Shown here one piece after another: positions 10,172 through 19,325 of a DNA stretch of 64,000 nt. The number at the start of each line of letters is the position of its first letter. Positions within the stretch are counted from its first letter, which is position 1. Where the stretch lies: positions 46,090,977 to 46,154,976 of the forward strand of contig CM055061.1 in NCBI GenBank assembly GCA_029204045.2, read 5' to 3'. The notes under the pieces were generated by a model, which saw only the letters and a program-made list of their open reading frames with translations, made no database searches and had not been told where the DNA came from. The stretch is from Tillandsia leiboldiana. Taxonomy: Eukaryota > Streptophyta > Magnoliopsida > Poales > Bromeliaceae. Made by a program: the position numbers and the translations under genes.

Positions 10172-10832
10172 ACCTTATTGCATTGAACCTCATTTTTTTT
10201 CTAACGTTGTTCTGCAGGTTCTTCTTATTTTTTTCTTTATGTTTTTGTTGCTTAACTTTTTGAACATTTTTCTCCTTGATAATTTCTTTGGCGTTAGTGA
10301 CAAAAAAGGGGGAGAGATATATGAGAACTTGAACACTTGAACTTGCGACCTGACTAACTATTCTACTAACTATTTGGGTTTGTATATTCTAACTTTTTAC
10401 AAGTTAGAAGAATGAACAAGTGACAAGTATGAACATCTGAACTTTGTGAACCTTGAACTTTGACATTATGGGTTGGAACTTTGATGATATTTTTCTGAAT
10501 ATGATATGCTGGTTATGAATGCTTATATTTGTGCATATCTGATACCTAATGTCATATTAAATGTAAATCTCTCTGGTTACTCATTGAATTAAATTCTTGA
10601 GGTATTAATGATTTCTTTTTGTCAAGAATTATTTCTTTTGTAGAGAGCACAAGATTTAAACATTCCTAGTTGCGTCTAAGTTTAGAGTTTGTATTAGGAG
10701 TTTATCTCTTGTATTTATATTTATTTGAATCGTTCATGCGTATTTTTCTTGTATGGTGATAGCAACAAAAATCATCTTTCTTTTATTTTTGTGGATTATT
10801 TGTTTTGTCACGAAACCGCCAAAGGGGGAGAT
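10172..10832 (+). other. COP1 3' non-coding region with two polypurine tracts
   Basis: This is AT-rich sequence between the accessory ORF stop and the LTR. It holds a first purine tract (AAAAAAGGGGGAGAG, near 10304-10318). The main tract is CCAAAGGGGGAGAT at 10819-10832, directly before the LTR. Both are preceded by a GTGACAAAA or GTCACGAAA context that is conserved in the other copia elements here. Duplicate tracts are a known Sirevirus trait. Confidence 0.8.
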
Positions 10833-11270
10833 TGTTAAGGATTTTTATATTGGCGTAGTTCGTGAAGTGTTTTGAGTCTTGAAGATTGAAGTTGAAGACT
10901 TGAAGATTACATACATCAATCCCAAGAAAAATAGATTCAAAATGATCAGGTACGTTAAATTAAATATTTTTGATGATTTGAATACATTCTTATAGTTTAG
11001 AAACACTTGGAATAATTTTCATTGCATAAAAATCAAAAACTAAACATTTTATATGTTTTGGATCCAGATCAGGCAGATCCAGTCCAGATCCCGAATATGG
11101 TTTGGTTCATGCGAAATTCTAGTCCGGATCAACCTCTATCCAGTCCGGACCCCGAACTATGTTTTTGTTAAATCGCATGAATCAGTCCGGATCAGGCACA
11201 TCCAGTCCGGACCCCCAACAGTATTTCTGAAAATTTTCTTGTCAATAACGACAGTCCGGATCAGACTTAT
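10833..11270 (+). repeat. COP1 LTR, left part (U3)
   Basis: It starts TGTTAAGG straight after the polypurine tract. It carries AGTCCGGAY palindromes in pairs (11121 and 11142; 11184 and 11204; 11253 with its partner at 34364 beyond the insertion), 20-21 bp apart. The LTR is interrupted at 11270 by SOLO1 with the TSD CTTAT (11266-11270 and 34356-34360). Confidence 0.88.
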
Positions 11271-11561
11271 TGTCACGCCCCGGGGGTTTAAACAAGTGGA
11301 AGAACAGCCACCGAAAGCTCTCAAATCTGTATATATATATATTTTTTTGAAACTGCTCTCCCCCGGTGCGTGCCCAGACCCGCCACATATACAAATTCAC
11401 TCTGCAAACGGGCAGAGTCTCCTTTGTATATGCACGGCGTCCTGACAACAATATCCATACAAACATTCCTTTAACCACACTAGTTCAACAGTCGATTACA
11501 AACAACTATTTTTTCATAAATAATAAAGAGGCCGACCAACTTTGAAAGGATAAATCCACAA

Positions 11562-11751
11562 GTTTTAAAATGGTGCCCACACGACACCCATATTTTCAAA
11601 GCTGTTTTCGCAATCCATAAATCCACAGAGTTTTAAAACGGTGCCCACACGACACCCATATTTTCAAAACTGTTTTCGCAATCCATAAATCCAGAGTTTT
11701 AAAACGGTGCCCACACGACACCCATATTTTCAAAACCATTTTCGCAATGTT
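11562..11751. repeat. 66-68-bp tandem repeat, three copies
   Basis: Units start at 11562, 11630 and 11696 with GTTTTAAAA. They share GTGCCCACACGACACCC and a TTTTCGCAAT tail. Substitutions are few, so the amplification is recent relative to the LTR. Confidence 0.9.
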
Positions 11752-12147
11752 TTCTTTTCCTTTTTCTTTGTAGTTTGAAAGCGGCCAACCAAGAGAAGTA
11801 AAACAACCATCCATCCACAAGGTATGAAAACATTTCAACATCCACGTCGACCCCACAGGGGTATCGAAATTTACATAATAAGCTACTAATAGGTAATGAA
11901 ATGAACAAAGAAAGAAGTAGTCAAAGTCTACAGCCTCGAAGGGCCCAAGAGATCGCTCGTGCGGCCTCACCGTCGCCCTAGCACTCACCCCTGGACGAAC
12001 CTGTCACGGAGTGGGAAGTCAGTGACCAGGAAAAAAAAGTACGAAAGCAATAAGGGCTATAAATAAGGCAAACCGCAGTAAAACCAGAGCAACCGCCCTC
12101 CTCATCATGCAATCGATAGTAAAAACCCTCCCCCTGTACAATCCAGA

Positions 12148-12270
12148 CCGGGCACCTGCCCCGACAACCACACCGAGCACCTACCTCGGCAACCACACCG
12201 AGCACCCACCTCGGCACCACGCCGAGCACCCACCTCGGCACCACACCGAGCACCCGCCTCGGCACTACCG
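12148..12270. repeat. 24-25-bp tandem repeat, each unit a small hairpin
   Basis: CCGAGCAC starts at 12173, 12198, 12222 and 12246, with a degenerate unit near 12148. In each full unit CCGAG is followed after 7 bases by CTCGG, so every unit can fold into a 5-bp stem. Confidence 0.85.
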
Positions 12271-13287
12271 CTCACACCCCCCACCCATGAGGGCCCCCAT
12301 TACGTCACCCACACGTGGGGTACACGGGTCAACGTACCACTTTTCCGGAAAAGCACACCCTCGCGGTGGCCAAACCGCTGGTGTGCGTGTAGCAATCTCG
12401 AGCCTCGTAACCAAGTATACATATAATAACTTTAACAGGGTTAGTAACGAAAAACAGGTAATCATTTTATCTTACACCTTTACCCAAACATGCAATTACT
12501 CTAACTTACACCTTGTCCCACCTACAACGACGGAAAAGTACCCACAACATGATGTATCACCGAGCACCGCGACCCACAGTCGCCATAAGTATAAAGATAA
12601 AAAAACATAAACTTATACAGGGGTTAACAATATTCTAACATGTCAATACTTTACTCTTACCAATTACCCTCATTTCCGACTCCTGGACTGTCGAAAGAGG
12701 AACCCACCTTCCGATTTCCGAATGGTCGCACCGATCACCGTCCCCATCACTAGTATGCTCCGAACAACCCTACCGTTGTTCGGAGAGGGCGAACTGCCCG
12801 TCCAATCTCCCACCGCGACATTCGTTAATCTGGAGGTCCACGTCGCCCACCATACCCCCTTAAAATGATAAACATAACAATAACGAAGTTGCGCATAAAG
12901 AGGTTCTAAGGGTGTACCCACCTCAAACACAAAGAAGAAGATGTGCGGAAACTCCAGCTAAAACACTCCCACCCTGTGCCCGAAAAAGCTACAGTAAGAA
13001 TTGGTGTTGAAAACATCGTCGTGGTCAAAAACACTCAAAAACGGGGCGAAATGGGCCAAAAACGGAGTTTCTGGACTCTTAGGCTGAAGGCTGGTGCATG
13101 GGTCCAGGCGTGGACCGGGTTCACGGCGCAGAGGAGGCGGCGGCGAAGATCGGGCTCACCCTGGGAGCGTGCACCAGGCGGATTAGGCCGGGCCGGTGCA
13201 CGGGCAGAGCGCGCACCGGGCTCACGCGTTCCCTGTCGCGGCGGCAGCGCCGGGTGCACGCCCAGGCGTGGACCGCGCCTGCGGGAC

Positions 13288-13483
13288 GGGCTGGCGCACG
13301 CGCCCGTACGCTGGGTCCGCGCCTTCGGGCTGCGGACACGTGCGCCGGGTGCACGCCGGCCCGGTGGACCGCGCGGTGCGGGGGCGGGCTGGCGCACGCG
13401 CCCGTGCGCCGGGTCCGCGCCTTCGGGCCGCGGACACGTGCGCCGGGTGCACGCCGGTCCGGTGGACCGCGTGAGGGCAGCCG
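13288..13483. repeat. 98-bp GC-rich tandem duplication with G-boxes
   Basis: Two near-identical units start at 13288 and 13386. Each contains GGACACGTGCGCC (G-boxes near 13337 and 13435) and ends GGTGGACCGCG, the same phrase that opens the ~82-bp units of GYP1. No CCAAT precedes these G-boxes at the ERSE spacing. Confidence 0.85.
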
Positions 13484-13740
13484 TGCGGGATGAACAGTAC
13501 GTCTCCGTTTCCGCCCTTCGCGGCTCCGGTTGCGACCCCGCGACCACGGCGACTGCGGCGACGACCCCGAGAACACGATAACGGCGGCGGCGGCTTCCCG
13601 TCACCACAACACCCACAACGCGCGCGACACCCGAACAACCGACTCCCAAACCCTCGACCCCACAGAAATTGCAAAAAGGAAAACAACAAGAGGGGGTTCC
13701 CCCGATCGCTTACCGTGATCCTGCGAGGAAGGAGAAGGTG

Positions 13741-15028
13741 TGTTGGGTTATATGTAATATAGATCTAAATAGGGGAAGAAACACCTAGAGGGGGGTGAAT
13801 AGGTGTAAACGAATAAACACTCAAAAATCGTTACGATAAAAAACCCAATGCGGAAATAAATATAACACGCAAGATTTTTACGTGGAAAAACTCCAAACCG
13901 GAGTAAAAAACCACGGGACCGATAACACGGCGAAATCCACTAGAATTAAAACACGTACAAGGTGATTTACCGTACACACTTACGACTCAACCTTTTCCAT
14001 ACGCTCCTAGAGGATCTTCTCCGCTCGCTCCACGACGCTTCTCGAATCCACGATCTGCGCCCAACGCCGAATCCACGGCGTCCAACGTCGAATCCACGAC
14101 GTCCGACCGAATCCACGGTCTTCACCCAATAGCACCCTTCGAATCCACGAATGTGCCTCGCTCCGAATCCATGAGAGCGGTTGAACCTTGAATCCACAAG
14201 GACACGCGAATCCACTCGCCGATTTTGGGGAAATCGTTGTTTTTGGGTGGTGATGATCCGCCGAATACTTATATCAAAGATAGATAGGAAATACCATCTA
14301 AGTATTCATTAGTTTGATTCAACTCAAGATATGAGTATGAAAACCTAGAATCAAACTAATCAATATAGATGAAGAAACATAGAGTAATATCTAATGATTT
14401 CCTTTCTTCTCTATATGTGGATCTTAGGCCGTATAGAATGATATTTGAATATGACGGCTATTTTTCTTTTTATCGGCTTACCCTAGAAAAATGAATCATA
14501 GGGTCTATTTATAGGTTAGAAACATTTGGAAGGAGATAAGAATCAAAAACCTAACATTTCTGGAATTTTTACGGACGGCGATACGGATCGGATTTGGGCG
14601 ATCGGGATTGCAGTAGCAAGAAAGACGGTTTCCAGAAAAACAAACGTTCGGGATCCGGATCGGAATGCCTGATCCGGATCGTTCATACAATTCAGAAAAC
14701 TCAACGTTCGGGATCCGGATCGTGAGATGCTGCGATCCGGATTGAAGTAATGTATGAAACAACAACCTTCGAGATCCGGATTGCTGGCTCTGATCCGGAT
14801 CCTGAACATGTCCGAACACCAGTTTTTGATTTTTATGCAATTAAATATTCTTCCAGGTGTTTCTACACTACAAGAAGTATTCGGATCACCAATAATCTTT
14901 AGTTAAACATACCTGATCCTTTTGAATTCTTCTTTCTTGAGATTGAGTTAAATGATCCAACTTTCTTCACCTTCAATCTTCAAGACTTGAACCTTTCACG
15001 AAACTACGCCAACTCAAATTCCGTAACA
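13741..15028 (-). repeat. COP2 LTR 1 (terminal 3' LTR)
   Basis: It reads TGTTGGGTTA...CCGTAACA on the plus strand. It carries a minus-strand TATA box (CTATAAATAG, 14504-14515). Palindrome pairs lie upstream of the TATA box and the AATCCA hairpin array (14041-14219) lies downstream. It is about 1% diverged from LTR 2, with several CpG-type changes in the palindromes and hairpins. Confidence 0.92.
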
Positions 15029-15853
15029 ATCTCCCCCTTTGGCGGTTTCGTGACAAAACACAGATCCACTAAAGAAAATTCAAAAAGATATTTTTGTTGC
15101 TATCACCATACAACAAAAATTTACAATGGAGATCCAAAAATTTAAAAACATGAGATATAAACTCCTAAAACAGACTCTAGACTTAGACATCTGTACTCTC
15201 TGCACAAAGAAATCATTCTTGACAAAAAGAGATCGTTAGATACCTCAAGAATATTTAGCATTCAAAACCTAACAGAGATAGAGTTTATGCTCACCATGAC
15301 ATTGAGTAATTCAGATATGTAATAAGATCACAATCAAACATTGACATATCTTTTAAGCAATAAAATTCCAAATGTCATAACTTTGCTTTGTTAGTAATCA
15401 AACAACTTGTTAGTAATAATACATGTCCAAATAGTTAGTCGAATAGTTAGTAGGAACATGCAATAATTCACAAGATAAAAAACCAAAGTTGTGATACTTA
15501 CCCTTCACCAAAGTCAAAGTTGAAGTGATACTTACCTTGATGTTCACACATTCACATCATCATTGTTCAATCATTGTTCAAGTTTTCTCTAAACTCTCTC
15601 CCCCTTTTTGTCACAAACAAAGCGAAAATTACAAAAATTTTAAGGAGAGTTAAATAGATCAAAAATTGTTCCGAAATGTAAGAACTAGAACTAAGAGTAA
15701 GTCCTAAAAACTAAACTAAAATCTAAAAAAGATAAAAGCCTGCAATAGATATGATAAGGGTTAGAGCATAAGAGATCAAGCCAAATCAGAACTGTCTGAG
15801 CTAGTATCGTCTATCTTGTTCAAGATTCCTTTCAGCATTCGCGATAATTTGAA
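15029..15853 (-). other. COP2-A 3' non-coding region with two polypurine tracts
   Basis: The sense AAAGGGGGAGAT at 15029-15040 abuts LTR 1. A second tract, AAAAAGGGGGAGAG, lies near 15597-15611. The sequence between is AT rich without an ORF and is nearly identical to units B and C. Confidence 0.82.
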
Positions 15854-16516
15854 TCATTTCTTCTTCATCTGTTTTTGATCAGCGGCCATTTGTCGGAGAC
15901 CTAATCCCAATTTCTCTTGCTCAGCAGAAAGTCTTCTTTGGTCCTGATGAATGGCGGCCAATACAGTAGCTTCTAGAGCGTTTCTCTTGGAAGTCGCTGG
16001 ACGAGTTGTAGAGGCAGATGATGCATGCTGGTCTTCAGTCCATGCGGATTCACTACGTACAGAGTATGCTCTAGAGAGGGATTCAGTAATTCGAATTCCA
16101 CTTCCCTCTTCATTTTCCTCAATCCTAGCCGAGCTGATAAAGTCTTGTGGAGGTGCTTGGCTAGCAGCTGGTTGCTCAATGGAGATTCCTTGAGCACACC
16201 CTCTTTTGCGAGCAACACTTTTTCTTCTTGTCTTCCCAGAGGTTTCTTCTATTGGGGCTTTTCCCTTTTCAGCAGTAGTAGGCATTGAAGCTTTTTCCTT
16301 TGATGTCTCTGCACGGGCTTTCCCTTTCGAAGCAGTAGAAACAGTCGTTGCTTCAACTTGCAGTTCATCCCAATCAATTGATTCCGTTTCAGATTCTGTA
16401 TCGGAATCATCTTTAGCTTTCTTCGCTTTCTTAGCCTTCTTAGCCCTCTTGGGCTTGACAGTGTCCTTGACATGAACCATGGCAGCAAGTAGGAAAATAA
16501 TCCAAGTGATCACCAT
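15854..16516 (-). CDS. Accessory (env-like position) ORF, COP2 unit A
   Basis: The 220-residue product starts with a short hydrophobic helix (residues ~4-13, ITWIIFLLAA) that could be a signal or membrane segment. A Lys-Ala run (KAKKAKKAK) and an acidic SDTESETES patch follow, then a Ser/Thr/Pro-rich middle and a C-terminal helix rich in Gln and Lys with coiled-coil character. It sits between pol and the 3' LTR, where Sireviruses carry their env-like or accessory gene, but it is far shorter than those. A TGT-to-TGA change removes the last ~26 residues (CSKL...) that units B and C retain, so this copy is C-terminally truncated. Its function is unknown and no enzyme motif is seen. Confidence 0.7.
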   Translation of the reverse strand: MVITWIIFLLAAMVHVKDTVKPKRAKKAKKAKKAKDDSDTESETESIDWDELQVEATTVSTASKGKARAETSKEKASMPTTAEKGKAPIEETSGKTRRKSVARKRGCAQGISIEQPAASQAPPQDFISSARIEENEEGSGIRITESLSRAYSVRSESAWTEDQHASSASTTRPATSKRNALEATVLAAIHQDQRRLSAEQEKLGLGLRQMAADQKQMKKK

Positions 16517-16850
16517 TTTGATTGCTAGTGAAAAATGTATCCCGTGAAGACCAACTCAAGAACACACGATAAATTGTTAATTTTCAAAGATTTGAAAAAT
16601 TGTACCCAAACAATCATAATCATGTAGAGAGACTAAGAATCAAATTAGTTTTGCAAAAGAAATTTTAAAAATAGATCAATTGCATGATTTTGGAAAATTC
16701 CCATTATATGCCCTAAAACCGAATTCTTTGAAATCGAAGACTAAAAATCCGTTTATCTTGAGAATACCTAGCATATAATCAAAATTAATCTACCCAGAGT
16801 TCTTATTTCAAAAGAGATTTGATCAAAAACCATCCACAAACGAATCGATA

Positions 16851-16950
16851 NNNNNNNNNNNNNNNNNNNNNNNNNNNNNNNNNNNNNNNNNNNNNNNNNN
16901 NNNNNNNNNNNNNNNNNNNNNNNNNNNNNNNNNNNNNNNNNNNNNNNNNN
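16851..16950. other. Assembly gap (100 N)
   Basis: Exactly 100 N mark a gap of unknown length. Comparison with unit B puts the left edge at B position ~22431 and the right edge at ~27075, so about 4.6 kb of B (all of PR, INT, RT and RH) has no counterpart in A. Single-base indels against B cluster at both gap edges, suggesting low-quality contig ends. Confidence 0.97.
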
Positions 16951-18170
16951 TCCTTCTTATGTGCCCTGAAACACCACACGAAACATACCTAGATCTTGAC
17001 GATCCCAAAGAGGATGAAGTAGGTTTGTTGTCGTTGTTTGTCTTGAATTCCGGTGTCGGAGGAGGAGATACGGACTGAGGCACAAAAACTGTCCCACTCC
17101 AACTTGGACTGTTTCCAGTTTGAGTGTACCCGAGGCCGAACCGATTTGTTTGACCAAGACCAAGAAGCCTATCCAACTTACTCCTTCCTGAAGAGAATCG
17201 CTGCAAGTCATCCTTGAGTTAGAAAATGGTCTTTGTCATTTCCAGGTTATCCTGTCGAGCCTCGTTGTAGAGCTTTGAGAAGTGATCCGCTTTATCCACC
17301 AGATTTGTATGTTCCTTCTCAAAAAGCTCATTGGACTCTTGAAGGGAAACATTTACTTTTATCAGATTTTCCCTTTCCACTTCAAGAGCGTTTGAGAGAG
17401 AAGTTGCCCTTTTTGCTTCTTCTTCGAGATCATGCAATCTCCCTCTCAAACTCTTGTTTTGCTTAGCCACTTTCTTGAATCCCTCAAAAGTCTGTGGTAG
17501 GCTAGAGCAAAATCTTCACCTTCCGAATCATCCGATTCGTTGTCCGTTGCAATCTTTTCAACAGTGGAGTTGGACAATGACTCGGACGTACTTGCCATAA
17601 AGCACATGAAGGGTGAAGATATGGACGCGTGGAATGCCGTGGTGCTCTTTTCTTCATCACTTGAAGACGGCTCATTTGACGTTGAGTTGTCATCCCAAGT
17701 GACGACTTGCATCGCCTTCTTCTTTGCCGGATACTTGTTGGGACACTCCGTTGCAATGTGGTCGTAGCCTCGACATTTGAAGCATTGTAGTTGTCCCTCT
17801 GAACTTTTCTTATCCTTTGAGAAGTTCTCTTGCTTTCTTGACTTGTAACTTGAAGTACCCTTGCCTTTGTTCGACTTTCCGAAGGATGGAGATTTACTTG
17901 AATTACCCCTTCGAAAGTTGCGGCGAAACTTCCTTGTCAAGAGAGCGAGCTGCTTCTCAAATTCCTCCATAGAAAGATTCTCATCATCGTCTGAGGATGT
18001 ATCCGCGTCTTCTTCCTTAGTTGTTTTCAACGCATAACCTGAAGACTTAGAAGAGGATGCTTTTCCAGAAGAATTGTTAGTAGTAAATGTCATTTCATAT
18101 GTTTGTAATGAACCAACTAATTCTTCTACACGCATTTCGTCCGAGTGTTTAATAGTTTCAATGGCTGTAA
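16951..18170 (-). pseudogene. gag: COP2-A gag, middle and C-terminal part
   Basis: This matches the unit B gag. It includes the first CCHC knuckle (with an Asp replacing a Gly inside it) and the coiled-coil region. It is broken by a stop near 17219 and by one-base deletions near 17472 and close to the gap. The second knuckle is disrupted at the gap edge. Some of these breaks may be sequencing errors next to the N run. The N-terminal part continues beyond the Cassandra insertion. Confidence 0.85.
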
Positions 18171-18175
18171 CCTTT

Positions 18176-18751
18176 TGTGACACGCCCGGAATTTGGATTA
18201 GTCCTCTATATAAATGATATAATAGGACTAAATCTCTAACCCGGCTATAGCATTTTGGATCGTAGCAAGATCCAAGAGGAACATGAGAGTTAAGCGTGCT
18301 AGAGCTAGAGTAGTTCTAGAATGGGTGACCCCCTGGGAAGTGGGGCGTCACAGTTGGTATCAGAGACATTCACCAGCCGGAACTGTGAGATGAGTCTCGG
18401 CTGAGCCAGGGTTATATAGCGGGTAGAGCGAGGCTCCCCGGCTAATGACCGTTGTGAGTGGAGTGCAGCTCCTCACAAGGTCGGCTAAGGCTAGCGAGAC
18501 GAGTCTCACATTGCCTGGTGCTTGTGAGTGTGCTTGAGCCTGACGTGGACGTCAGGGCTTAAAGGGGGGAAGAATGTGACACGCCCGGAATTTGGATTAG
18601 TCCTCTATATAAATGATATAATAGGACTAAATCTCTAACCCGGCTATAGCATTTTGGATGGTAGCAAGATCCAAGAGGAACATGAGAGTTAAGCGTGCTA
18701 GAGCTAGAGTAGTTCTAGGATGGGTGACCCCCTGGGAAGTGGGGCGTCACA
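18176..18751 (+). mobile_element. Cassandra TRIM in COP2-A gag (576 bp)
   Basis: Two 177-bp LTRs (18176-18352 and 18575-18751) start TGTGACACGCC and end GGGGCGTCACA. They flank a 222-bp interior with an initiator-Met PBS (TGGTATCAGAG, 18355-18365) and a purine tract (AAAGGGGGGAAGAA, ending at 18574). The TSD is CCTTT (18171-18175 and 18752-18756). Each LTR holds a 5S-rRNA-derived segment, which identifies the Cassandra family. There is no coding capacity. It lies opposite to its host element. Confidence 0.95.
18288..18340 (+). promoter_or_regulatory. 5S rRNA-like Pol III promoter segment in Cassandra LTR 1
   Basis: Box A AGTTAAGCGTGCT is at 18288-18300. An intermediate-element region (AGAGTAGTTCTAG) follows, then box C (ATGGGTGACCCCCTGGGAAG) to 18340. 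These match the internal control region of plant 5S rRNA genes. The 5' half of 5S rRNA is absent, so this is not a 5S gene. The second LTR repeats it at 18687-18739, with the more canonical GGATGGGTGACC. Confidence 0.92.
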
Positions 18752-19292
18752 CCTTTGGGCGAAATCGTTCAGGAAGAGTTCTTAAGATTTTTCTTACAAC
18801 CTTAAATTCTAGAATCTTCTCTCCCAGGTTAGCACATGAGTTTACGATGTCTTGCAATCGTGTATAGTAGTCCGTGAAAGATTCATTTTCTGCCATCAAG
18901 ATAGAGACAAACTTGCTCGTAAGCATTTGCAGTTTCTGAATCTTCACGAGGTTAGTTCCCTCATGTGTAACCTGAAGAACATCCCAGATTTCTTTCGTAG
19001 TCTCACATGCCGACACGCGAGAGAATTCAGTTTGAGATAAGGCATTAAAAATAGCATTAATTCCCTTGCCATTGTAAGAAGATGAATCTAACTCTTCCTT
19101 GGTCCATTTCGACCTAGGTTTTAAGGTGCGAACATCAGAGATAATTTCAGTTGGATTAGACCATCCTAATTCAATTGATTGCCACACCCTTTCGTCGATG
19201 GAAATTAAAAAGGCTTTCATCCGTACTTTCCAGTACGCATAATTTGTTCCATCAAAGAAAGGGGGTCGATTGATGTTTCCACCTTCAACCAT
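18752..19292 (-). pseudogene. gag: COP2-A gag, N-terminal part
   Basis: It starts at the ATG at 19292 (MVEGGNINRPPFFDG...), a few bases inside the PBS. The first ~180 residues carry the copia gag signature YWKVRMKAFL, IDERVWQ, the CETTKEIWDVL region, and LRTLPERFRPKV. The frame is then cut by Cassandra. Confidence 0.88.
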
Positions 19293-19311
19293 TGTTTACA
19301 ACCCTATTCCC

Positions 19312-19323
19312 GCTCTGATACCA
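19312..19323 (-). promoter_or_regulatory. COP2-A primer binding site (tRNA-iMet)
   Basis: The sense TGGTATCAGAGC lies two bases from LTR 2 (19326). The match continues into GGG. Confidence 0.92.
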
Positions 19324-19325
19324 CT

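Larger units (their letters stand above)
11271..13740 (-). mobile_element. SOLO1: solo Ty3/gypsy-type LTR, left part
   Basis: It starts TGTCACGCCCCGGGGG and, after the nested COP2 array, ends GGGTATTACA at 34355. It is flanked by the 5-bp TSD CTTAT. Removing the array leaves a 2949-bp LTR with no internal region, PBS or second copy, which is typical of LTR-LTR recombination. The start resembles the other gypsy LTRs, so a minus orientation is inferred. It includes three tandem repeat blocks. Minus-strand ORFs over the 24-bp repeats are artefacts. Confidence 0.88.

Noticed and set aside
11978..12265. Repeat-containing ORF (95 codons, minus) in SOLO1
   Set aside because: It is produced by 24-25-bp tandem repeats in an LTR. 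Unit lengths vary and break the frame, so it is not a protein repeat.
13125..13500. CpG-island promoter of a host gene
   Set aside because: The GC-rich 98-bp repeats lie within SOLO1, and no host exon, TATA box or ORF with conserved features follows.
18288..18340. A 5S rRNA gene
   Set aside because: Only the 3' internal promoter half is present, inside a 177-bp LTR with PBS and PPT, which identifies Cassandra.
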